NCBI RefSeq assembly: GCF_900890705.1
Contig: NZ_CAAHFH010000003.1
Location: 62,001-126,000, forward strand
Length of the DNA: 64,000 nt
From: Pontiella sulfatireligans
Lineage (GTDB): Bacteria; Verrucomicrobiota; Kiritimatiellia; Kiritimatiellales; Pontiellaceae
Direction: 5' to 3'
The notes under the pieces were generated by a model that was not told the origin of the DNA, did not search any database, and saw nothing but the letters and a program-made list of their open reading frames with translations. The translations under genes were made by a program, and so were the position numbers. Below are positions 25,407 through 33,782 of this stretch, one piece after another (position 1 is the first letter of the stretch; each line of letters starts with the position of its first letter).

Positions 25407-27824
25407 ATGAAAACAGCGATTGAAAAGAAACTGTTTTGGATTGGCGGCGTCATAACATTGGCAGCAGCCTCCGCCGTCGCAGCACCGCTTACTGTAGATG
25501 AAATCAACCAGATCGAGACCGACCTCGGCATCACGATGAGCGCGTCGGACAAAGCGGATCTGGCCGCCATCGTCAAACCCGACGTCCCCGATCAATTTCA
25601 CATCGATGCCGAGACAAGAATCGACCAGCACCGCAAAGCCGACCTGACCCTGAGCATTCTCGACCCATACGGCAATCCCGTTCCCGGCGCCGATGTGGAT
25701 GTGATGCTGCGCCGGAAAAAATTTCACTTCGGCGGCGTCATGAACCTCAAGCGGTTTGCCGGCGTGACCGCCATGGGCATGAGCACCAACCGCTATTCCG
25801 AGCTCTACCTCAAGTTTTTCGACACGGCCGGCCTCGGCAACGGACTCAAAGCCAAGCTGCGCGCCGGCAACGAACCCTATCTGCCGGGCTACTTTGCCTG
25901 GTGCGAAGCCAACGACATCCGCTCGCGCGGCCACACGCTGATCTGGCCGGGCAACCCCGGCAGCAACCACCTGCCCGCCAACATCCGAAGCATTCTCGAC
26001 GACCTCTACGCCACCGCGACCACCAACGGCACGGAAATCATCTACGACGAACAGCTGAAGACCGATCTCGATACCGCCTGCGATGACATCGTCGCGGAGT
26101 GGGCCGGCCTTTGGCCGGTGTACGAATGGGACGTCTACAACGAACCGTTCGGCAACCATGAGATTCAGGAAATCCTCGGCTATGATGTCATGCTCAAATG
26201 GTTCCACAGTGCGCAAACAAATGCGGTTGATCCCAACTGCGGCCTGTTCATCAACGACAACCGCATGGTCTCGGCGACCAGTCCCTCGAGCTACATCAGC
26301 AGAACCGATGTTTACAAAGGGTACATCGACTATATCATGGCATCGAACGCGCCAATCACCGGGATCGGCTTCCAGAACCGGATTAAATTCGAGTATGGCG
26401 ACCCGCAGCTGCTCCATGACCGGCTCGATGACTTTGCGACCTACGGACTCGATATGGCCGGCACTGAATTCCACATTATAACGAACTCCACTTTTTCGCC
26501 GACCCCATACCGCCGGGCCGAAATGACCGAGGAAATTATGACCACCTACCTGAGTCATCCCAACACCTCTGGGCTGAACTGCTGGTCCTACACCTCTACC
26601 GATGTGGCGGGTGGCGGCCCGCTCGTCGACGAAAACAACGGAAACGTGCAGCTCAACGGACTCGTCTGGTACTACCTCAACCGCATCAAATACATCACGC
26701 AGGAGTCGCTCACCACCGATCTAAACGGCCAGGTCAGCCTGCGAGGCTTTATCGGCGACTACGACATTGTGGTTCAGAACGGACCGGACACCTACAACGC
26801 AACCCTGACCCTCGACTCCCTGGGCGAGCAGCGAACCGCGTTCTATCTCGACACCGAAGCGCGCGTTGACCGCTTCGAAGCCGTGGCCGACGCACATGTC
26901 TACCGCAGGTTCCCGAGCACGAACTATGGCAGCTCCACGAAACTAAACATGCGTAAGAGCAGCGACGGATGGGGCCGGCAGGCCTACCTGAAATTTAACG
27001 TCTCCGAGCTCACCGCCCCGATCGCGAGCGCAAAGCTCTTTCTCTACTCCGAAACAGAAACCAATACCGTAGAGGCGCTGTCCGTTCAGTATGGCAACTG
27101 GACCGAAAACAGCATCACCTGGAGCAACCGCCCGGCCGTCGGTGCCCTCATCGGAACCGCCCAGGCGCAAAGCAACAGCTGGCTCGCCATCGACGTCACC
27201 AGCTACATCACCAACAACGGCACCTATACCATCGCCCTCGACGAAACCGGCAACTTCCCCGCACAGAATATTACCAGCCGCGAAGGAATCAACCGCCCCT
27301 ACCTCGAAATCATGCCCTCGCCCGACACCGATGCCGACGGCACACAAAACTGGGTTGATACCGACGACGACGGCGACCTTCTGCCGGATGCCTACGAGAC
27401 CCTCCACGGATTCAATCCGCTGCTCGCCGGCGATGGCCAGGCAGACCCCGACCACGATGGCGACTCTTCGGCACTGGAATTTGCGCTTGGACAAAACCCC
27501 GTCCTGCCACCCGCCAGCGCAACCGACAACGGCTTCCGCATCGCGTCCGCCGAAAACGGGATCGAACTGTTCCTCAACGAACGCCAAAACCTAGCCGCCG
27601 ATGGACTGGCCGTTGTGCTCGACCATTCCTCCAACCTCGTCTCCTGGACCACGATCGATTCCTTCGACTTTACATCGCTCGGCTACACCGAAAATGGCGC
27701 CAGCTCGAATGTCGTCACCGATGCCTATGGACCGATCGATCAACGCAGCTTTGAACTGGCCACGCCACTAACCAACGGGTTCTTCCGAGTACGCATCGAA
27801 CAAGAATCCGGAACGAGCCACTAA
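25407..27824 (+). CDS. Secreted GH10 endo-beta-1,4-xylanase-like enzyme with DNRLRE/CBM96-like and TSP3 modules
   Basis: 805 residues from ATG 25407 (GGAG upstream). Signal peptide, then a GH10-type barrel: KFHFGGVMN, RSRGHTLIWPG, the acid/base Glu246 in WDVYNEPF, and the nucleophile Glu354 in GTEFHI. GH10 cleaves internal xylan bonds. Residues about 490-640 form a DNRLRE/CBM96-like beta module (VADAHVYRRFPSTNYGSS), followed by TSP3 repeats (DTDDDGDLLPDAYE) and a C-terminal beta module ending LTNGFFRVRIE. Located between the GH5 gene and a sulfatase gene, it suggests a xylan-type, possibly sulfated, substrate. Identification rests on barrel motifs and order. Confidence 0.88.
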   Translation: MKTAIEKKLFWIGGVITLAAASAVAAPLTVDEINQIETDLGITMSASDKADLAAIVKPDVPDQFHIDAETRIDQHRKADLTLSILDPYGNPVPGADVDVMLRRKKFHFGGVMNLKRFAGVTAMGMSTNRYSELYLKFFDTAGLGNGLKAKLRAGNEPYLPGYFAWCEANDIRSRGHTLIWPGNPGSNHLPANIRSILDDLYATATTNGTEIIYDEQLKTDLDTACDDIVAEWAGLWPVYEWDVYNEPFGNHEIQEILGYDVMLKWFHSAQTNAVDPNCGLFINDNRMVSATSPSSYISRTDVYKGYIDYIMASNAPITGIGFQNRIKFEYGDPQLLHDRLDDFATYGLDMAGTEFHIITNSTFSPTPYRRAEMTEEIMTTYLSHPNTSGLNCWSYTSTDVAGGGPLVDENNGNVQLNGLVWYYLNRIKYITQESLTTDLNGQVSLRGFIGDYDIVVQNGPDTYNATLTLDSLGEQRTAFYLDTEARVDRFEAVADAHVYRRFPSTNYGSSTKLNMRKSSDGWGRQAYLKFNVSELTAPIASAKLFLYSETETNTVEALSVQYGNWTENSITWSNRPAVGALIGTAQAQSNSWLAIDVTSYITNNGTYTIALDETGNFPAQNITSREGINRPYLEIMPSPDTDADGTQNWVDTDDDGDLLPDAYETLHGFNPLLAGDGQADPDHDGDSSALEFALGQNPVLPPASATDNGFRIASAENGIELFLNERQNLAADGLAVVLDHSSNLVSWTTIDSFDFTSLGYTENGASSNVVTDAYGPIDQRSFELATPLTNGFFRVRIEQESGTSH

Positions 27825-27839
27825 AGCAAAGAGGAGAAC

Positions 27840-29282
27840 GTGAAACGCCGATCGCTTATTGGATCAATCCTTATCGCATGCGCCGCGCTGCCGGCGCTTG
27901 CCGAAAGCAACCGTCCGAACATTATCTATATTCTGGCGGATGATCTCGGCTATGACGAGCTGGGGTGCTACGGGCAAAAGAGGATACAAACCCCGCACAT
28001 CGACCGGATTGCGCGTGAGGGCATGCGCTTTACGCAGCATTATTCCGGGGCGGCCGTCTGCGCGCCTTCCCGCTACACCTTGCTGACCGGAAAGCATATC
28101 GGCCGATCGCATACGCCCGGACAGGGCCAGCGTCTTCCGGATGGAGAAACGACGTTGGGAACGGTCATGAAACGGGCGGGCTACCGTACCGCCGCGTTCG
28201 GAAAATGGGGGCTGGGCGACAACCCCAACGAGCAGGGCTTCGACGAATGGCTGGGCTTTTTGGATCAGGGGCGCGCTCATTTTTTCTATCCGGAGTGGGT
28301 TTGGAAAAACACGGAGCAGTTGAAATTCCCCGAAAATATTGGCCTGCGCAAGGAGGGCGCCTATGGCGACATTTCCGGCGGCACCTATATCCACGATGTG
28401 TTTACCGATTCCGCACTGGACTTCATTCGGCAGAGCCAAGCCGAGCCCTTTTTCCTCTACCTTCCGTATACCATCCCGCATGCCGAATTCGTAGTTCCGG
28501 AGGATTCGCTTGCGGCATATGCCGGGTGTTGGCCGGAGCATCCGGAAAAGGCGCACAAAACCGTGCTGGATCCCGCAAAAGGAAAGCGAGGCATCGAGGG
28601 CGGCACCGCATTCTATGACGGCTACGGCTATTGCAGCGTCGATAAGCCCAATGCCACCTATGCGGCGATGGTTTCGCGCATGGACCGCGATGTCGGGCAG
28701 ATTATGGCGCTGCTCAAGGAGCTGGGACTCGACGACAACACGCTGGTTCTTTTTGCCAGCGATAACGGGCCGACCTTTATCCCCGGCTACAATCGCGAAT
28801 TCTTTGAGGTTCCGGAAAGCTTTCCGTTCAGCGGCCATAAGGGGAGCCTGGAGGAGGGCGGAATTCGCATTCCGTTTGTCGCGCGCTGGCCTGGCCGGAT
28901 TGCGGCGGGTTCCGTGACCGATCATCTAAGCTATTTTCCCGACATCCTGCCGACTTTTGCCAAACTGGCCGGCGTCGAGGTCTCCGCCCCCATCGATGGA
29001 ACCTCGCTGCTCCCCGTTTTGCTGAACCAGCCCGACCGGATTCAGCAGGCGCCCTATTTGTATTGGCAGAAGGGCGATGCCCCCGTCGTTCGACTGGGCG
29101 AATACAAGGGATTTTTCAAGCAGGACAAGCTGATGAAGGCGTATAGCATTAACGAAGACATCGGCGAGAAAAACGACATCACGAATCAGCTGCCGTCCGC
29201 CATCCGAACACAGATGGAGGAGATTGTTCAATCGGTTTTATCAAAGCCAAAACACCCAGCCGCAAAGGGGAAGCTAAAATAA
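27840..29282 (+). CDS. Secreted sulfatase (type I, formylglycine enzyme)
   Basis: 480 residues, GTG start at 27840 after GAGGAGAAC. Signal peptide, then NRPNIIYILADDLGYDELGCYG (metal-binding Asp pair), and the formylglycine motif CAPSR (Cys74-Arg78) followed by TLLTGKH. Downstream GKWGLG and the second metal-site segment FASDNGP are present. It hydrolyses sulfate esters, probably from a polysaccharide, after conversion of Cys74 by a formylglycine-generating enzyme encoded elsewhere. It lies 15 bp after the GH10 gene in the same run. Confidence 0.93.
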   Translation: MKRRSLIGSILIACAALPALAESNRPNIIYILADDLGYDELGCYGQKRIQTPHIDRIAREGMRFTQHYSGAAVCAPSRYTLLTGKHIGRSHTPGQGQRLPDGETTLGTVMKRAGYRTAAFGKWGLGDNPNEQGFDEWLGFLDQGRAHFFYPEWVWKNTEQLKFPENIGLRKEGAYGDISGGTYIHDVFTDSALDFIRQSQAEPFFLYLPYTIPHAEFVVPEDSLAAYAGCWPEHPEKAHKTVLDPAKGKRGIEGGTAFYDGYGYCSVDKPNATYAAMVSRMDRDVGQIMALLKELGLDDNTLVLFASDNGPTFIPGYNREFFEVPESFPFSGHKGSLEEGGIRIPFVARWPGRIAAGSVTDHLSYFPDILPTFAKLAGVEVSAPIDGTSLLPVLLNQPDRIQQAPYLYWQKGDAPVVRLGEYKGFFKQDKLMKAYSINEDIGEKNDITNQLPSAIRTQMEEIVQSVLSKPKHPAAKGKLK

Positions 29283-29284
29283 AT

Positions 29285-29969
29285 ATGCTGCATTTAATCT
29301 TACGGCCATATGGCCGCCCCTCGCTCTTCGCCCAGCTGATCCTGCTGAGTCTGGCTCTTGGTGGAGTGAGTTTGGCTGCGAACAAACAGCCCAACATTCT
29401 GTTTTTTCTCGCCGATGACCATCGTGCCGATGCCGTGGCCGCATTCGGCCATCCGGATGCGCCCCCGGATCTGGATGGCTACAGTGTGGCTCCGATTTGC
29501 CGCGAAAAAGTCTATGGAATACCGCATGGCCCATAGCGGCGGAGCGACCGGTTGGAGCCGGGCTTGGATCATCAACTTCTGGGCGCGCTTCAACGAAGGG
29601 GATAAAGCGCACGAAAATATTGAAATTGCCCTGCGCCACAACTCCTCCGACAACCTGTTCAATGTAAACCCGCCCTTCCAGATCGACGGAAACTTCGGCC
29701 ACTCCGCCGCCATTGCGGAAATGCTCCTGCAGAGCCACAGCGGCGAAGTGCATCTGCTTCCTGCGCTGCCCTCCGTTTGGCCGAATGGGCATGCGCGCGG
29801 CCTGTGCGCCCGCGACGGCTTCGAAGTGGATATGACGTGGGATGACGGAAAACTGGCAACGTGTTCCATCCTGTCCAAATTAGGAAACCCCTGCACCGTT
29901 CGCTATGGCGCTCAGGTTCAAACCTTCGAAACCAAACCGAATTCAAGAATTCAGGTCCAGTTTAAGTAA
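29285..29969 (+). pseudogene. Composite pseudogene: sulfatase head joined to GH95 tail
   Basis: The first part (from ATG 29285) encodes a signal peptide and a sulfatase opening, KQPNILFFLADDHRADAVAAF, which stops making sense after about residue 63. From about 29495, in another frame, the DNA encodes the C-terminal part of a family-95 alpha-L-fucosidase-type hydrolase: AKKSMEYRMAHSGGATGWSR, NPPFQIDGNFGHSAAIAEML and LHLLPALP-like HLLPALPSVWPNG. The sulfatase Cys motif and the GH95 catalytic core are both missing. A deletion between two neighbouring genes that fused their outer ends explains this best. Confidence 0.85.
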
Positions 29970-30082
29970 GGCGCGGCATTTTACCTGCTTGACGCTTTTT
30001 TTCTCAACGGCAAAGACGTATATTGGAGTAAGTGATTCGACTTCATAAAACCCTCTTTTACCGCTAATGACAGGACGTATTG

Positions 30083-31633
30083 ATGAAGAAACAACACCAA
30101 TGGATATTGACCCTGATTTTTTCGCTGCTTGCCGGACTTGCCATGGGAACCCCTGCGGATAACCGCCCGAACATTCTCTGGATCACCATCGAAGACTGGT
30201 GCCCGGACTTGTCGTGCTATGGCACGAAGGGCATTCAAACGCCGCATGTGGACCAACTGGCCGCCGAAGGAATCCGATATGAATACGCGTTCACCACGGC
30301 CCCCGTCTGCTCCGCCTCGCGGTCGGCCATGATGACGGGTTTTCACCAAAACTATATCGGCGCCTCCCAGCACCGCACGCCGGGGAATGATAAAAAACCG
30401 CTCCCCTACGGCATTAAGCCCATCTCCAACCTCCTCGCTGAGGCCGGCTATTTCACCTGCTTGATGAGCAAAAAAATTGACTGCAACTTTGTCCCCAGCG
30501 GCCATGACGATCTGTTTATGGGCCACGATTGGAAAGAGCGACAGCCCGGACAACCCTTCTTTGCCCGGATTACGCTGAGCGGAACCCATCGGTCGTGGAA
30601 GCGCGATCCGGTTCGCCCGATCGCCATTAAAGATATCGAACTTCCCCCCTACTATCCCGACACCCCCTTTGTGCGTCGCGACTGGGCCAACGGCCTCGAA
30701 CAGATGCAGCTGGTCGATCGGGAAACCGGCGACTTGCTTCAACGGCTCGAAGATGAAGGGCTGGCTGGGAATACAATCGTGATCTTCATTGCGGATCATG
30801 GCCGATGCCACATCCGCGGCAAACAGTTCCTCTATGATGGCGGCATTCGAATCCCCATGATTGTCCGCTGGCCCGGGCACATCAAACCTGGACAGGTGAA
30901 TCAGTCGCTCGTCAGTTCGCTGGATCTTTGCGCGACCTCTCTCGAGGTGGCCGGCGTAACACCCCCGGTGCCGCTGCACGGTGCCAGCCTGTTCAGCCAG
31001 GAAGTCAAAACCCGGAAATATGTCTTCGCCGCGCGCGACAAAATGGATGAAACCCACGATTCCATGCGGGCCATCCGTTCGCACGACTTCAAGCTGATTC
31101 AAAACCTGATGCCGGAACGGCCTTATCTGCAATACAACTTTTACAAAGAAGGCCACTACCCGATGCTTGCAGAAATGGCCGTCATGTATGCAAAAGGCAC
31201 GCTGACTCCGGCTCAGGCGGCCTTCTTTGCCCCCACCAAGCCGGAAGTTGAATTGTACGACCTGCGCACGGACCCTCATGAAACAAAGAATCTGGCTGGC
31301 AATTCGAAATATGCCTCCATCAAAAAAGAGTTGCTGACGGAGTTGAACAAGTGGCGAAAATCCATCAACGATCACGGCGTGTCTGCCGATTTCCGCGCAG
31401 ACGGCATCTTCCCCAAAACCTGCACGACTAAAACCGTACAGGAATGGGTGGAGAGCAATGGAAAAAAATATGATTTTAAAACAAACGGCTGGCCTGCATG
31501 GTACCCCACTCGTGATCTTGCCGATTGGCAGCGGATTCGCGACCAATGGGAGCCCTATGTGTTCAGAACTCCGGCCGCCAAGGCGAAAAAACCCGCTGGC
31601 TTCACCAAGTCCTGGAAAAAGAAGAAGAAATAA
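30083..31633 (+). CDS. Secreted sulfatase (CSASR type)
   Basis: 516 residues from ATG 30083 (AGGA upstream). Signal peptide (ILTLIFSLLAGLAMG), then NRPNILWITIEDWCPDLSCYG with the metal-binding acidic residues, and formylglycine motif CSASR (Cys76-Arg80), an allowed variant of C-x-P/A-x-R. Further family blocks: LSGTHRSWKRDP, FIADHGRCHIRGKQFLYDGG (second metal site), and ELYDLRTDPHETKNLAG near the end. The C-terminus is lysine-rich. It probably releases sulfate from a glycan; S1 subfamily not assigned. Confidence 0.93.
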   Translation: MKKQHQWILTLIFSLLAGLAMGTPADNRPNILWITIEDWCPDLSCYGTKGIQTPHVDQLAAEGIRYEYAFTTAPVCSASRSAMMTGFHQNYIGASQHRTPGNDKKPLPYGIKPISNLLAEAGYFTCLMSKKIDCNFVPSGHDDLFMGHDWKERQPGQPFFARITLSGTHRSWKRDPVRPIAIKDIELPPYYPDTPFVRRDWANGLEQMQLVDRETGDLLQRLEDEGLAGNTIVIFIADHGRCHIRGKQFLYDGGIRIPMIVRWPGHIKPGQVNQSLVSSLDLCATSLEVAGVTPPVPLHGASLFSQEVKTRKYVFAARDKMDETHDSMRAIRSHDFKLIQNLMPERPYLQYNFYKEGHYPMLAEMAVMYAKGTLTPAQAAFFAPTKPEVELYDLRTDPHETKNLAGNSKYASIKKELLTELNKWRKSINDHGVSADFRADGIFPKTCTTKTVQEWVESNGKKYDFKTNGWPAWYPTRDLADWQRIRDQWEPYVFRTPAAKAKKPAGFTKSWKKKKK

Positions 31634-31675
31634 ACCGACAACCCGGAACCCCCCAACCCAAAAGGAAAATTTGAT

Positions 31676-33205
31676 ATGAAAAAATCTAAATTAGGCTCTA
31701 TGGCGCTCGCAACAATCGCATGTGCCAGTCTCGTCCTAGCGAATCCCAAGCCGAATGTCGTCATTATCTATGGAGACGATGTCGGCTATGGCGATGTGGG
31801 GGTCTATGGATCTAAAATGATCCCGACACCCAACATTGATAAGCTGGCAGGTCAAGGACTCGTCTTTACCGACGGCCACTGCGCCGCCGCCACTTGCACT
31901 CCGTCGCGCTTCTCCATGCTCACCGGCCGCTATGCCTTTCGCCATGAAGGCACCGGCATCCTGCCCGGTGATGCCGCCATGGCGATCAAGCCCGAAATGT
32001 TCACCCTGCCCGATCTCTTTCAGCAAGCGGGCTACAAAACCGCCGTATTCGGCAAATGGCATCTGGGACTCGGCGATGGCGAAACTCCGATCGACTGGAA
32101 TAAGGAAATCAAGCCCGGTCCGCTCGAAATCGGCTTCGATTGCAGCTTCCTGTTCCCTGCCACTAACGATCGCGTTCCCTGCGTCTATATGCGCAACCGC
32201 CACATCCTCAACATCGACCCGGCCGACCCTATCACCGTCAGCTATAAAAACAAGCTGACCGACACCTATCCCGACGGCAAAGAGCACCCCGAAGCCATGA
32301 CCTACTACCCCAGCACCCACGGCCACAACAACTCGGTGATCAACGGAATCGGCCGCATCGGCTGGATGTCCGGCGGAAAAACCGCCCTGTGGAACGACGA
32401 AGACAACTCCGACGTCCTCGTTCAGGAGGCCCGTGCCTTCATTGATGCCAACAAAACGAAGCCCTTCTTTATCTACTTCGCTTCGCAGGACATTCATGTA
32501 CCTCGCACCCCGCACAAACGCTTCCACGGCGCGACCGAACTGGGCTATCGCGGCGATGCAATGGTCGCCTTCGACTGGAGCACCGGTGAAATCATGAAGG
32601 CGCTTGCAGAAAACGGCCTCACCGAAAATACGATCGTAATCTTTTCATCCGACAACGGCCCCGTCTACGACGACGGCTATGCCGATGGATGCACTGTCAA
32701 AACATCGACGAAAGAAAGCGACCGCGGTCACGATAGTTCCGGCGAACTGCGCGGCGGGAAATACCAAATCTATGAAGGTGGCACCCGCGTGCCGTTCATT
32801 GTCAGTTGGCCCGGAACCATTAAGGCGGGCTCCAGCCCCGCGCTCGTCACCCAAACCGACTTCATGGCCTCCTTTGCCGAGTTTCTAAAAATCGACCTGC
32901 CGGCGGGCGAAGCCACCGACAGCCAGAACGTCCTCGCCGCCCTGCTCGGCAAATCCGTAACAGGAAATGAGCTGATTATCGAACAGGCCCGTGGCGTCAA
33001 AGCGCTGCGGCAGGGCCCGTGGAAATACATCCCGGCGCAAAAAGGGAACAAGAAGAAAAACCTCCCGCCTGTTCCGCCACAGCTCTTCAACCTGGATGAA
33101 GATCTGGGCGAAACCGCCAACCTCATCGGCCAACATCCCGAGCGTGCGAACGAACTCAAAGCCCTGCTCAAAAAATATCAGGAAAAGGGCCTCCGCGAAC
33201 AATAA
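31676..33205 (+). CDS. Secreted arylsulfatase-type sulfatase (CTPSR type)
   Basis: 509 residues. Signal peptide, then KPNVVIIYGDDVGYGDVGVYG with the metal-binding aspartates, formylglycine motif CTPSR (Cys74-Arg78) followed by FSMLTGRYAFR, then FGKWHLGLGDG and HVPRTPHKRF and the second metal site FSSDNGPVYDDGYADG. The overall layout is like classical arylsulfatase A / S1 family 15-16 enzymes. Last intact gene of the rightward polysaccharide cluster; 42 bp separate it from the previous sulfatase. AAAGGAAAA precedes the start. Confidence 0.93.
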   Translation: MKKSKLGSMALATIACASLVLANPKPNVVIIYGDDVGYGDVGVYGSKMIPTPNIDKLAGQGLVFTDGHCAAATCTPSRFSMLTGRYAFRHEGTGILPGDAAMAIKPEMFTLPDLFQQAGYKTAVFGKWHLGLGDGETPIDWNKEIKPGPLEIGFDCSFLFPATNDRVPCVYMRNRHILNIDPADPITVSYKNKLTDTYPDGKEHPEAMTYYPSTHGHNNSVINGIGRIGWMSGGKTALWNDEDNSDVLVQEARAFIDANKTKPFFIYFASQDIHVPRTPHKRFHGATELGYRGDAMVAFDWSTGEIMKALAENGLTENTIVIFSSDNGPVYDDGYADGCTVKTSTKESDRGHDSSGELRGGKYQIYEGGTRVPFIVSWPGTIKAGSSPALVTQTDFMASFAEFLKIDLPAGEATDSQNVLAALLGKSVTGNELIIEQARGVKALRQGPWKYIPAQKGNKKKNLPPVPPQLFNLDEDLGETANLIGQHPERANELKALLKKYQEKGLREQ

Positions 33206-33301
33206 AGCATTCCATGATATTCCAAACTCAGGAAACCCCTCTTTTGACTAATTGGGTAGACTGTAAATTAAAATGCCCAACTTTTCTGAGCCAGGTGCGT
33301 C

Positions 33302-33757
33302 TCATGCAGCGATCTCCTGAATGAACAACTCTTCCGCGGTTTTAAAATTCAGTATCTTGCGTGGATAGCGGTTGATCCAGTTCTCGATTTCCTGAATGGC
33401 GGTGCGGGTGCATTTGGTTATATCGCTTCCCTTGGGGATGAATCGGCGAATCATCCGGTTGGTATTCTCGTTGCTGCCCCGCTCCCTGGACGAATAGGGA
33501 TGCGCATAATAGAGGTGGGTTCGGGCCGAACTCCCGAATTCAGATGCCTCCAATGCCGCGGAATCAAGGAACTCGCTGCCGTTGTCTGCCGTAATGGACT
33601 TGCGCACACGACCTTGAGAACGCCTCCTTGCCCATGGAGCGTTCATGCCATTGATGGCCCGACTCACCGCAGCCGGGGTCTTGTCCTTGATCTTGCGGAT
33701 GATCAGCTTCCGGCTCTTACGCTCAACGAGCGTGAGCAGGGCGGCGGCTCCACTCAC
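33302..33757 (-). pseudogene. IS30-family transposase remnant (C-terminal half)
   Basis: A 151-residue C-terminal piece with IS30 motifs: LLTLVERKSRKL, TADNGSEF (catalytic Asp), and YSSRERGSNENTNRMIRRFI (catalytic Glu). The first half, including the helix-turn-helix and the first catalytic Asp, is missing, and the open frame runs into the end of the CRISPR array. The presumed IS end lies near 33250-33275 (GTAGACTGTAAATTAAAAT). It cannot transpose by itself. Confidence 0.85.
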
Positions 33758-33782
33758 GCATCAACGACGAGTTTGGAGAACT

